A program made the translations under genes and the position numbers. From NCBI GenBank assembly GCA_025093985.1, contig JACAAK010000014.1, forward strand, positions 1,302,001 through 1,366,000: a stretch of 64,000 nucleotides of DNA, in the 5' to 3' direction. The stretch comes from Calvatia gigantea (lineage: Eukaryota > Basidiomycota > Agaricomycetes > Agaricales > Lycoperdaceae). The notes beneath the pieces were generated by a model. It saw only the letters and a list, made by a program, of their open reading frames with translations. It was not told the origin of the DNA and searched no databases. Numbering within the stretch: position 1 is the stretch's first letter; every line of letters starts with the position of its first letter. Positions 34,188 through 45,903 of this stretch are shown here, piece after piece.

Positions 34188-36388
34188 ATGTCCGCTCCTT
34201 ATAACTCCCCCTGGCAGAGACTTCCATATTCACAAGATACCGCATACCCACTTCAATCCATTGCTGCAGGTCACCATGATTATACCGGATACCCACCAAG
34301 AACGAATCACACCAGTAAATCAATCCCCCCCGTGAATGGGCAGTCGTTCGGCCCGCCGCAAGACTTCGCCTCTAAACCGGCGCATGAAACGATAGATGGA
34401 GTTGTACTACGCGGGAGGACACCAAGTCCGACTCCCAGCGAGCAGAAGGAGTTGAACAGTGGGGCGATCAACTGGAAGGCAATGGGAAACTGGCGGTTTT
34501 GGATTCGCAGGGAGTGGCTATGTGCGTTGGTTCGGAGAATTCGCCACTCATGTTAGCGATGATAACCTTCCGCGTGTTATGCGTGTTTACCAGGGTATTA
34601 TGTGGCATTGGTTATAATCCTCGTACTCAGCGCTCTTATGACGTTGTACCATAAACAAATCGTGCATTGGTTGACGCCCGTGACCAAGTGGTTGCATGAG
34701 TGAGTATTCTACGCGACTGCGCTGCCAGGGCCATGCTGACATTACACTACGTCAGCTTGCCCTTTGGATGGCTCGTCCCGATTGCTGTGCTCTTCGTCAT
34801 ATCCTTTCCTCCGGTGCGCATCCCATCACTTTGACCCTGAAACCCGAAACTTATCCTAGAACGCCCAAAGCTTTTTGGCCACGAGATTGTTGCCATCCTC
34901 TGTGGACTCGTATGGGGCTTGTGGGTTGGGTTCGGAATTGTCGCTGCTGGCACTTTCCTCGGCGAAGTGGGTAACTTCTAGTAAGTTTTGATCTCGCCGA
35001 TTATTGCGGTATTTCCCCACTAACATTGCTTGACAGCGCCTTCAAATACTGCTGTCGTTCCAGGGGTGAAAAACTTGAACGTACGAACATGAGCTATGCC
35101 TGCTTGGCTCAGGTAGTACGCGATGGAGGTTTCAAAATCGCCCTGATTGCTCGACTGAGTGCAATCCCAGGCCACTGTAAGTTCTTGCACCTAATATTTG
35201 ACGCTTTACTGAAAAGGGAATAGTCACGACAGCCATATTTTCAACGTGTGGAATGGGGATAATCGTGTTCTCCATTGCTGCCATCCTTTCCATGCCCAAG
35301 CAATTCATCACCGTGTATCTGGGTGTTATAATTGAACAGAGTGCTACAGGTTTGTTAATCCCATGAGCCACTATGATGATGCTAAGGCGGTATCAACAGG
35401 AGTCACGGACACCAAAAGCCGAATTATCAGTGATGTGGTCCTGGCTATAACGATACTTATCACGTTTCTTGCTATGTGGTATATCCTCCGTCGCATGAAC
35501 AAAGTTAAACCGGCAGTGATATATGCAAGGCGCAAAGCTAGGTAGGTTCGCATGGCCCATTCCCTTGCGTGTTAACTAATTCAAAACACTAGGCAAGCTA
35601 AACTGGAGAGACAGTTGAAGCTCCCTGGAACCAATGGGCACTTACAGGACCCCTCCTATGTGACCCTAGGGACAATGGACTACAACTTTTCTAATGGGTC
35701 AGAATCCGATATTCCACTCACATCGCGAGCCATGCCTATGGGGCGGTCTCCCGCCTTCCCAGAGCCGAAGCATTTCGAGGACTCATCTTCGGAATATGCG
35801 TATGATCCATACCTGCATGCACCCCAGCCGCAACGGGCAGGCCGTCAAATACCTCGACTTGATTCTGAGGAAGAAGCGCTGAGGAGTGCGGAGCCTCTAC
35901 GCACTACTTTTGATCAACCTCGCCCATCGGACACTCCATACAACACTGGTGTTCTTGACTCCTCGCCATCTAGCGCCAAACGGTTAACTGCTTCTTCGAG
36001 CTATCCTCCTCGAAACTTCTCTCTACCTTCCCCATCGTCACCGTCTCCAACGCAGCATACCCATCCACAGATTCTTAACGCCAGCGGACATGTTTCTCCC
36101 CCCAAGGACCCATCATCACTGAACCTTCGGAACGATGTTCAATTCTCTTCGCCTCTTCTCCCATTACAAGCGCATCACCTTCCTGAAGAGTCGTATGACT
36201 CTTTCCACACAGCCCGTACAGTCTCACCAGAACCCATGATTGAAAATGATTTCACATCAGGAACTCCACAGCTTTCATCGCAACAACAGCAACAACGATT
36301 GCACATTGATCAGACTCGGGATGACACACGGGGACAGGATCCCCGTCTACAGAACCAGCAGACAAAATTCGGTGTGGCACTGTTGTAG
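34188..36388 (+). CDS. TVP38: TVP38/DedA-type Golgi membrane protein
   Basis: Eight exons close to 604 codons with stop: 34188-34521, 34594-34699, 34756-34813, 34871-34980, 35037-35176, 35224-35349, 35400-35541 and 35593-36388. After a Pro/Ser-rich N-terminus come membrane segments: YYVALVIILVLSALMTLY, DLPFGWLVPIAVLFVISFPP, and the SNARE-associated (PF09335-type) core ALPHEIVAILCGLVWGLWVG-like, here LFGHEIVAILCGLVWGLWVG. VRDGGFKIALIARLSAIPGH and FSTCGMGIIVFSIAAILSMP follow. A final helix (DVVLAITILITFLAMWYILR) is followed by a 250-residue disordered Ser/Pro/Gln-rich tail. Yeast Tvp38 is a late-Golgi membrane protein. DedA relatives are lipid scramblases in some cases, so a lipid-transport role is possible. 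Confidence 0.88.
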
Positions 36389-37631
36389 CGATCGCATCCA
36401 CCTCGTGCGGTGTAATTCTGGGAGCAGGCAAAGGCATGTTCTCCGACCGGATCCTGTCTAGATAATCCGTGAATAGTGTATATTGATAGTATACCAGATA
36501 GTTTGGCATCAATGGACCTGGAGTTCTCCCCTTCTCTCATCTATTCCCTTATAATCGGGCAGTTCCCTGCGTGAAACTATATCAACAAGCCAATGCCTGC
36601 AATGAATGATCCGGACCTTGCCAAGTGTACATAGGACATTGTTGGTCCCTGCAACCACGCTTCCTACGTTGCCAACTTGCGGCCAAATTCAATATTTCAA
36701 TTAATCATCCGGGTTCGATGGACTTAAAACGACCAAGCGCCACCACTTCATGCGGGACGAACGAACACATGTCATCTTTCTCGACTGACATAGCCAAGAG
36801 ATCGGAAGTGACAATTTGGGGAAAGACTACTCTGGAAGACCCGCACTGTCGGCGATGGACCAGTGAGGCCCACCGGTGTCATTACAATCACATACCTAGT
36901 TGAGATGAGCGAAACTCACGCCACAGCATCTAACGTGATCGAGTCTCACAACACGTCCGAACTCGATAGAAAGTAGAAATACAGGGAAGGACATTGACCG
37001 GAGACAACAGACCATAAATATCCCGATCCCGGTGCAAAAAGGATACATTCGCTAACAAAGTGCCGATAAACCGGGACGTGACCTGGTGTTGAACGTTGAC
37101 CAACAGTCTGATTCACATTCATGTCTACAGTGACCATCACGAGTGTATATCCTTGGGGTTATGCTTTTCTACGCTCGAGTACCCCGCCCCGAGGCAACAA
37201 TTGCATAGTGATCCTTCTATTTTTAAGAAATGAGCATTAATGAATGCTTGGCAGATGGCTTGCCCCATCGCCGAGGACCCTTTCCAAAGCAATTCCCAAC
37301 TAGGCCTACCACGAATTCCTTCGTATCAAGCAAGTTTATCTGGCTTCTGTCAAGTGCCGTGTCGACGCTCATTGAGCGTAAGCTGTTTCATGCCTCCCTT
37401 GCGTGCACCCGGCTAACCAACCTAAGCCAACGCCTGTCAAACAGACAACTGGCTTCCTGTCTGTCACCCCAATGCAGGGCCGTGATGGGTGCTCCTTTTA
37501 TAAACCGACTCCGGGGTAACGGTGATCAATAATTTAACGGCGATAGATGCCACTCGAATATTTGAATGCCTCGGCCCCCTCCAGCAAAGTATAAGACGAA
37601 ACAGACCCCCGCACTCTCTTTGCTCCGCAAA
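36389..37631. other. Intergenic region upstream of first DUF6533 gene
   Basis: Nothing coding is supported. The last ~200 bp (about 37420-37630), including CCTTTTATAAA, resemble the region upstream of the second DUF6533 gene (about 39960-40190). The promoter was therefore duplicated together with the gene. Confidence 0.5.
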
Positions 37632-39263
37632 ATGTCCACAACTTTTCAAGATTTTATCGACGAGTTGCAGCTAGGACTGACAATTCAGCAGATAAATACG
37701 GTAAGTGAACCCTTTGGTTTGGATCATGATTTTCCTCATCCAAAGACTCATTTAGTGTATAAATCGTGAGTCTATCTGTCCCATGAAAAGGGGTACATTA
37801 GACGCTGAGCTTGCCAGTATCGAGCCTCACGCTACTTGTAAGTATCTTGGGGCTCTCACGTGGAATGAGTATTTGAATGCTGGGTGTAGTGTTATGATTG
37901 GATGTTGAACATCTCGCCCGAGATATCTCTTGTCTGGAAGTCACGATGGAACCTCTTTAAAGTGCTCTATCTCGTAACAAGATATTTGGCGTGCGTAGAT
38001 GTCACCGTCCTCGTCTATCGTCAGTGCAGTTTTTTTTTTAACTTCTCATACACATGGGTCGTTCGACTGAATTCTGAATGCAGAGGACTTGGCATTCAAT
38101 ATGAGCGCAAAGAATTGCGCAGCAATTTTTGCCGCCTTTGGCTGTGAGTCCCTTGCGGGTTTATATACGCAGGATTGATGCGGAGACTTAGGGATGTTTA
38201 CGACGGGTTTTGTTCTCGGAGAGTGTAAGTCGCCAAGTTCCATGCTTTCCGCGCCATGAAATACCCTGACTCGTTCCGGATATAGTATTGCTAGTTATGA
38301 GGACCTGGGCCGTTTGGGCAAGGGATCGCAAGCTCGGGATCGGGTTGTTCATCTTTTATATTGGGCTGGTAGTGCCGATTTATGTCAACATGGCATCCTT
38401 CTTGAAATCTCTGACTTGTGTGTTCCATGGATCGGCTACCTGAAGTTAACCTGACTTACAATCTTCTTTGAATGCCATCTTTTAGTCGTCGATTCCTTCC
38501 CTGGTATCCGTGGATGTATGGTGACAGGATCTAGTAATCGGCTGTATGTCAACTGGGTCTTGCTCGCAGCTCTAGATATCGGTATGCCTCGACTGCATCT
38601 GACAGCCGCCAATTATTTCCTAACCTTTCAATTTCTGAGGTGTTTGCCTGTTGATGATCCTGAAAGGATATAAAACCCGTACGTCGAATTCCTTTGGGTT
38701 GATTGAGAGCTTAAACCCCCGAGTAGTCACCTTTGGAGAAAACTCGCGGTTGATACAAGTAATTTTCGGGGAAGGTAGCGTGTGGAATCTGTAGTCGGCG
38801 TACTGAATCTCTCACAAAGTACTTCCTACAGGCATTTTATATTATGTCTACTTGGTCGGTGAGTGCTTTGCTTCGCCCTACGATATATGCGGTAGAAGGC
38901 ATTTCCAAACACTAGGCCTGTCTTTGCTCAATCTAATCCTCGTCCTTCGGCTGCCGGTAAGCGCTGGGTCAATATTTTCCATATAGCAACTAAGGTGGAA
39001 CGACCCTGAAAGCGGGAACATATTGCGCTTCTTTCCTCGTGGGTATTCCACCTCATTTGGTGTCAAAGGCTTAATTCTACATGTATAGGCCAATGCGCTC
39101 CCTGCATTCGATTCTAACATGCCGGGTGGTTCTTCATACACGACAGCAGGTAAAGGTCACGACGGTCATTCTTGGGGAGAGTACTTTGGAGGGAACGGAG
39201 AATATGGACGCACCGATAGAAACATTGAGATTCGCAGAAGTGGAAGTCGAGACTGTATTGTAG
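37632..39263 (+). CDS. DUF6533 membrane protein, copy 1
   Basis: The first exon starts MSTTFQDFIDELQLGLTIQQ (37632-37700). The DUF6533 signature follows near 37898-38020: CYDWMLNISPEISLVWKSRW, then NLFKVLYLVTRYLACVDVTV. Later pieces, separated by introns, are DLAFNMSAKNCAAIFAAFG, GMFTTGFVLG, LVMRTWAVWARDRKLGIGLF and IFYIGLVVPIYVNMASFLKS. The last exon, up to 39263, has LHSILTCRVVLHTRQQ and an acidic tail. Several hydrophobic helices make it a multi-pass membrane protein. DUF6533 proteins form large families in Agaricomycetes and have no known function. Not all small exons were joined, so the range is good but the model is incomplete. Confidence 0.75.
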
Positions 39264-40187
39264 AACATATAAAGAACTTCATGACTTTTGGACTGTGATT
39301 GGTTAAAGAGGGCAGGGCACCCACGGAACTCGGTGGCATCTTGATAACCAGCTAGAGCAAGATGGGCCTCTATCAGTGTGATGGATGATTCGACTCTGGC
39401 GGGGTTTTAGATTTTGCTCCCGGATGCACCGACATAACCCCTACTGATATCAGTCCATCTCTTGATCCCAGTTCGCTCATCATTATTGACTCAGCATCAT
39501 CATTGATGAACATGGATGAATAACATTCAGGAATTAACACTCAAGGCGGACCAGCATTGTAACAAGTGATCATCGTGAGTTTAATCAGATCGGCTTCGAC
39601 TCCAGAGTCGTGTGACGATCCTTTGGCTCGTGATAAAACATCTACATATATCGAAAAGGAAACAAACTATTTTCGCCATTATCTCCGCTGCCTTGGGTGT
39701 GGGTTTTAGTAGCCATCTCGAAAGATTTCATCCGTATCCCTGAACCGTACGGACAGGTAATGCCGCGAACACTGATAAACATTGATGCAAGCCGTTTTTT
39801 GGAACTAGGCCTCTTACGCAACCATGACGGCGTGCTTCGCGGGGAATGCAAGTGAAGACCAATACAGTATATGCCAAGTGTTGAGTGCAAGCGTGGTGTA
39901 GCTGAGGTCGAGCAAGTTTCTGAGGTATTTCTCTCGGGCACATTTCGGCCAGCTATTCCGAGCCGGCACCTGTCAGGCAAACAATCGGCTCCCCATCTGG
40001 CATCCCAATGCGTGATCGCAGTTGGCGATCCTTTTATACCTGTGTGATCAGCGCTCAGCCTGTAAGAAGGCTTGGTCTTAATTAAGTTGCGACGGATTCC
40101 ACGTTCAATGCCTTCTTAGTGAACCCCAGCTAACATATAAGAACAGATGAAAAGCATGGCCGATTCCGCAGCCTCCCAGTCCCGAAA
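39264..40187. other. Intergenic region between the DUF6533 copies
   Basis: There is no supported gene. The right end repeats the promoter-like sequence of copy 1, including CCTTTTATA. A minus-strand frame at 39642-39980 has no recognisable features. Confidence 0.45.
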
Positions 40188-41823
40188 ATGACGACCCCTT
40201 TTCAACACTTTTTTGACAAGTTGTTGCTGGGACTGACGGTACTACAAACAACGACAGTTGGTGGGTATGCCTGTTCTTGAATACACCATTCTTACACGTA
40301 TTGTCACTCAGTGTATAAACCGTGAGCTCTTCCCGTACAAAGCAGTTGCACATTTGACTCTGGTCATTTTAGTTTCCAGTCTCACATTATTAGTATGTAT
40401 TCTAATACGCGTCCCCGAAATTGTCCCCCTGTGACGCCTACGACAGACCTATGACTGGGCGTTGAGTCTTCCACTCGAGATATCTCTTGTCTGGAAGTCA
40501 CGCTGGAGTCTTGTCAAAGTACTGTACCTCATAACAAGATATCTGGCTTTCGGAGACGTCACCATTCTCGTTTATCGTCAGCAACTCCCTCACGTTGCAT
40601 AACTCCTTGACTGAAACTACGGCGCAGAGCAACTGGCGTTTGGTATGAGCGCAGAAAAATGCAGGGCGACCTACGCCAGCATTTGGCTGTGGGTTTCTCT
40701 CCTGACTTGTTTGGTTCATTAGTTGATGGAGAGTGCTTAGGGATGTTTACGACTGGTTTTGTACTTGGAGAGCGTACGTCCGCAAAGTATGGTCTCTTGC
40801 CACACCTTCTGAGCTATTGGCTTAATCGTAGTGTTGCTGATCACGAGGACGTGGGCCGTTTGGGCAAGGGATCGCAAGCTTGGGATTGGATTGTCCATCT
40901 TCTATATTGGCCTCGTGGTGCCAATTTATGTCAACATGGCGTTTTTCTTGAAGTCTTTGGCATGTAAGTTTTAATTTGTTGTCTGAAGTTTAACCTGCTC
41001 ATACCTTTTTTCAGTCGTTGATTCCATCCCTGGTATTCCTGGATGTGCCGTGAGAGGGGCCAATAATCAACTGTATATTGATTGGGTCTTGCTCATGGTG
41101 CTAGGACGTCGGTAGGTTACCAGCTTATCTGGCAAGTCTTCGTTGGCCCTAATTCCATTTGATGAGGTGTCTGTTCGTTGATGATACTGAGGGGATATCG
41201 ATCATGTAAGCTGAAAATTGTTTTCGTAATGAATGGTGGCTCACATCCAGGTAGTTATATCTGGAGGAAATTCCCAGTTAATGAAGATAGTTTATGGAGA
41301 AGGTGGGCATCCGATGTTACTAGTATATGCGAACCTCACGCAAGAACGTCTTTTCCAGGCATCTTGTATTACGTCTACCTAGTTGGTGAGCGTCAAGCTG
41401 TCATCCGACGTGTTACATACCTGAAGACGAATTCAAATATTAGCTCTATCCTTGATCAATGTGATCTTGATTCTCCGGTTGCCAGTGAGTTATCGGTGTC
41501 GGGTAATTCACCTACGGGCTAACAGCGGGTGATTTTGAAAGCGGGAGTACATAGCGCTTCTTTCCGCGTAGGTACTCCCTTGTTTCAAATGCCGAGGGTT
41601 CTGAGTATCTGTGTGCAAAGGACCGATGCGCTCCCTTCACTCGATCCTAACTTGCCGAGTCGTTCTTCATACACGACAACAGGCAAAAGTGAGGACCATC
41701 GTTCTTGGCGGAAGTACCATCGAAGGAACGAGGGACACTGCACCTATCGGAACCTTAAGATTCCGCGGAAGTGGAAGCTGTGACCTCAGGACTGGAAGAG
41801 GGCTGTTAGTTTTTCGACGATGA
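40188..41823 (+). CDS. DUF6533 membrane protein, copy 2
   Basis: This is a tandem paralogue of 37632-39263. The first exon is MTTPFQHFFDKLLLGLTVLQ. The signature is TYDWALSLPLEISLVWKSRW, then SLVKVLYLITRYLAFGDVTI. Then come QLAFGMSAEKC, GMFTTGFVLGE, TRTWAVWARDRKLGIGLSIF and IGLVVPIYVNMAFFLKSLAC, and the end is LHSILTCRVVLHTRQQAKVR. Exon order and splice-site positions match copy 1. The C-terminal tail differs and is more basic. I saw no clear disabling change in the main domains, but not every exon was joined, so decay is possible. Confidence 0.7.
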
Positions 41824-41919
41824 CTATGTAGTTGATAAAAGTGGGGTCTATCAGGGTCGAGTAATGCTCGTGACCACCAAATATATTTTTCTGCGTACTA
41901 TTCCGAGACTGCCACAACT

Positions 41920-43215
41920 ATGATGCACCAAATTCCAACGTCCGCTGCGGTATTTAGCGACGATATCGGTCGTATCTTTGTCCATTCACATCTTGGACGT
42001 TGGGAACCACCACGGGTGTCCTTCCAACGCTCGGGTCATCGTGGTTTGCCCCAGGGAAAGGATATTCGCGAATGCTTGGCGGCTCGGTTGCGCAGCTTTG
42101 CTAGTCTCAGGCTTGTGTGTCGCGAATGGAACGCGACAATCGACTCTGCCCTCTTCCGTAATATCCCACTTGCGTTTAAATCCGCCTCCCCACTTCTTCA
42201 ATCACTATCCTTTTTGGAGAGACACCGAGATTGTGTTCAATCTGTGCTGTACTCCAACCAAATGTACACATGGCATGCAGATATGGAGGAGGCTGTTGGT
42301 CCTCTGAGATCCTTTTTCCAATCTTGCCCCAATCTCAATACCTTGTTGATCCATGTGCCATATCCCAACCTGGATATAATCAGTATGCAGATCTTCCATG
42401 GTGCGGTGGCGCACGTACGAGTTTTGCACATGGAGCACCTCTGCACTACATATAGCAGGACGGCACTACAGTGCTTTTTACAAGAGGTCGGGGCTAATCT
42501 GCAAAAACTGGAGGTGAGATGCTGGGGGAAAGGTTGTTTTGGTGGGAGGGAGTTGGAACAGATTCCCCGACGAATCCCATATATCCACACCCTCACACTC
42601 TCCGGGGTAAATGTCAGTTTTATAGACATCGAAAAACTGTTCTCTCGGATTCGCAGCAAAAGATCGGAGACGAAGGCTGATGGAGAGATTAAATGGATAG
42701 TGTCCTGTCCCTTGCGAAGAATCACTCTTCGTCAGGTGGTTGGGTTGGGCGAGAAGGAATTCCGTTCTTTGGTAGTGCAGCCGAGAATTGGTTTTCGGTT
42801 GACTGCTCTTCACCTGGAGCTCGCTCGCGGAGAGCAGATTTCTGCTACATTCCCCATCACGGCCCTCAAAGCTTGTCCCAACCTGTGTGAATTCACGTAT
42901 GACTCCCCAGTTCCAAAGACGATATTCAAATACCTGCCTCGGACACTCGAAAAAGTCAGGATCATGGTTTATCCTGTAGGATTGGGCAAGATTCTGAACC
43001 TGGGGGTTGCAGAAGATTTTCTTACGAAAGTGGCTGACATAAGAAAAGGGATAGAAGGGGGTCCAATAGGTGCATTGCGGCATCTCGCTGTCTCGTGCCT
43101 TGGAGAGTTTCACGGCAAGGTGGCTGCAATGCAGGAGGAAGTGCAGACGACCTGTATCTGGAAGGGAGTGGAAGTAGAATGGGTGTGGCATTGGCGGGCA
43201 GAAAGAAATGGATAA
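41920..43215 (+). CDS. F-box-like protein with leucine-rich tail
   Basis: A single open frame of 431 codons without introns. The N-terminus has a diverged F-box: SAAVFSDDIGRIFVHSHL, then FASLRLVCREWNATIDSALF. The latter matches the second helix (xLVCRxW...) of fungal F-box proteins. The rest has regularly spaced leucine-rich segments (SCPNLNTLLIHVPYPNLDII, RIPYIHTLTLSGVNVSFIDI, LTALHLELARGE, ACPNLCEFTYDSP), as in F-box/LRR-like proteins. Such proteins usually recruit substrates to SCF ubiquitin ligases through Skp1; the target here is unknown. The typical LP at the F-box start is degenerate, so a better upstream start is possible. Confidence 0.7.
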   Translation: MMHQIPTSAAVFSDDIGRIFVHSHLGRWEPPRVSFQRSGHRGLPQGKDIRECLAARLRSFASLRLVCREWNATIDSALFRNIPLAFKSASPLLQSLSFLERHRDCVQSVLYSNQMYTWHADMEEAVGPLRSFFQSCPNLNTLLIHVPYPNLDIISMQIFHGAVAHVRVLHMEHLCTTYSRTALQCFLQEVGANLQKLEVRCWGKGCFGGRELEQIPRRIPYIHTLTLSGVNVSFIDIEKLFSRIRSKRSETKADGEIKWIVSCPLRRITLRQVVGLGEKEFRSLVVQPRIGFRLTALHLELARGEQISATFPITALKACPNLCEFTYDSPVPKTIFKYLPRTLEKVRIMVYPVGLGKILNLGVAEDFLTKVADIRKGIEGGPIGALRHLAVSCLGEFHGKVAAMQEEVQTTCIWKGVEVEWVWHWRAERNG

Positions 43216-43466
43216 TCGTGCTTAGTTGACTAGGCTTTGCGTCAGAGTGAATTCAAGTATATGTATGTCGCGGTCACAATATTGGGTATGGACACATTCT
43301 GAACGGTTGGAACATGAATTTTTGAAAGTTGAACACATATTGTAACTTCCATGAATACATGTGTGAATTATTAAAATGTTGATGGAGTGTCGATGGTTCC
43401 CACGGGTGATGATACATCATATTGTGTGTCGTAAATGAGTGTGGAATATTCATTCGCTTGTTGATA

Positions 43467-45635
43467 ATGGCCTCAGACTCTTCAGCTTCAACTTCACCCA
43501 TGGTACTTACTCCGGATTCCACAGGCAGTTCACTCGAGCGCAAAAAGGCCAGACGGTCGGCCGCATTTTACCCAAACGTTAACTCGGGCAATAAACCAGT
43601 CAAACCTTTCAGCCGGAGTGCAGCGAAACGCGAGAGTGTAATGGCTCTCGGTAGCATTGAGCACCTCCAACATTATTTTACGAAGACTGGACTTGCATCC
43701 AAGAAGAAGTGCGTGCCTTGGCCATCGCGTTCGCCTCCGTACTTACGTTTTTCCCAGTCTACTGGAGAAGGCGCAGTATGGTTTGGTTCCGGCCATTGGA
43801 GGGAGGAGCCATGTACCTTCCGCACCCTCCGCCGGGACTCTTGCGGAATTCAATCTCTTACCCTCTCCTGCTGTGCCATCCTCTTCCCATCAAGCACACG
43901 AACCACATGTCAAGTCCCATGAAATCGATCCTGACAGCCTCCTTCCAGGAGTTTGCGACGACCTCTCCTCAGTAGCGAGCGCATGGCATATCGGTCAAGC
44001 CGTAGACGCGCTTACAGCGTCATCTCAACCTGTAGACGTCTTAGAGATTCTCAAAACAACGACGAGGACCATTCGATCAGTCCGTAATTACCTCCTTTCC
44101 CTCCCTGACGAGTCTGCTGGCACCATCCGAACAAACTTTCGGGCTGCTCTTCTGGGGCCGGGAAAGCCAAACGCGAATCTTATCCCAAGGGATCGCTCTG
44201 ATCCATTAACCAGGATCAGGCGATCAGCTCTTGAGGTTCTTGCTATGCTTCGTATTGTCGAAGAAAAGTGTCGTCTTCCACTTAGTGATGAGGCATATGA
44301 TGCTCATAGTGATGGCGGTGGTTCACAAAATGATTCTCAGTCACGGTTCACCAGCCCAAATCACCCGTTGCAGGAGTTGCCTCCCGAAGAGACACGCATT
44401 CACACTCCAGGATCCGCTCAAAGCTGACACCGACATATCATTTTCATATTCCCTTGTCCAGGTCAATGGCAGATATCAACAAGTGCCCGTTTGGGAAGAG
44501 GAGGAGGATATCTTTCAGGTGCAGGAAGAAGAAGAGAAAGAGAAGCGGGAACGATGGGATGAGAGACTTGTTCTTGCGGGAGGATGGCTATACGAACAGG
44601 ACATGCAGCTCGCCGATCTCGAGAAGGAGAGGACAGTCGTTTCGGTTTACCTTGATATCGTTGATGAAGTTCTTTTCGAGGCTCAACCCGGCGCGGAGAG
44701 AGGGTGGGAACAACAGCGGAAGAAGTATCAATCTCCTCAACCACGGTCGAAAGGAAGGAGGGTCAGTGCTGGAGATACTGAAGGCAGGGGATTTGGAAAT
44801 TTCCTCGGTGTTCATGATGGTGGTAAACGACGGGTATCAACGGGGATGGTCAGTATGTTGCAGGCCACCTCTCTAACCGAGGAGCCGCAAGCCATGGATC
44901 AGATTGCGGAACACGACGAACCTGAGGAGGGCATTGATGATGATTCACTTCCAGACTGGGCCCGTACGACCACCTTTGTCGGCGATGACCTGGGTAGACA
45001 CATCCTCTCTTTCATGACATTCCGTTCTCATCCAGTCTCTTGCAGGTCGAGCCCACACTATCTTACATCAGTTCCTCCCAAAAGAACTCCTCGTTGTGCT
45101 CCAACCCCCGGAACCCCTTTCTGCCTTCCTAGACAGTCTATCTTCTGGTCAGCTTCTTTGTGTTGCATATAATGCCATTGTTCGAAAATCCAAGAAACCT
45201 TGGGGTTACATCAGTAAAGATGGCATCCATGACATCATCGCTCTTGAGAGGGCAAGTGAGGAGGCGAAGGAAGGGTCGAAGAAGGGTTGGACATTCAGGC
45301 GGACAGACAATCTCCGCCTTTGGGTTGGGTATGTTTCTCTTTTTACATCAACTTCTTTGTGTCTGAAGTATTTGACTAGTGCTTTGAAACTTCGATACCT
45401 TCTTCCAATTCAGATGCCATCGCAAGTCATCAAACCCGGTCTTGGATTTGGGACATCCTCTGTGACATCTTCCCCTGCAATTGCTCGTAAATCATCGTCA
45501 TCCACCGCGGTGCCGTCTATCTTCTTTGACGCGAAACTTGTTGCTCGTAAGGAAGATAGCTGGGAGGAAATGCTCCAAGCCGTTTTGGTTCTCTGGACGC
45601 AGAAGGTTGTGGATGAACGGCGATTGTACCAGTGA
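43467..45635 (+). CDS. Conserved basidiomycete protein of unknown function
   Basis: Exons: 43467-43708, 43758 to about 44390, about 44390 to 44993, 45046-45328 and 45380-45635. One intron near 44300-44420 was not resolved. The start MASDSSASTSPMVLTPDSTG precedes RRSAAFYPNVNSGNKPVKPF, then RESVMALGSIEHLQHYFTKT. Later stretches are TIRSVRNYLLSLPDESAGTI, FSYSLVQVNGRYQQVPVWEE, KRERWDERLVLAGGWLYEQD and a C-terminal domain FLDSLSSGQLLCVAYNAIVR, KKPWGYISKDGIHDI, GWTFRRTDNLRLWVGALKLR. The end has some resemblance to a calponin-homology fold (my inference only). Charged, low-complexity linkers suggest a soluble scaffold-like protein. I recognise the pattern as conserved but know no function. Confidence 0.75.
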
Positions 45636-45903
45636 TGGTAATGTAGATTTTGTTTTCATGACTGCGACGCATCTTGATGGTTTTACAAATCATCACACAT
45701 AGTTTTGGGTACTTCAGCACTGACTTGGTTGGTTCTTATGCAATTATGATGCCGGATGGAATACTATGTATCACTATCTAATACACGATGGGTACAACAG
45801 CAGGCTAGGACACATAAATAATATAAAGTTCGCGAAACCTTTCACGCGGACGGAAAACTAAAGATAAATAAATATTACAAACCGTGACCAGCGAAATCGG
45901 GCC

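Noticed and set aside
42478..43191. Minus-strand 237-codon frame
   Set aside because: It is antisense to the intron-less F-box gene on the plus strand, whose leucine-rich pattern is convincing.
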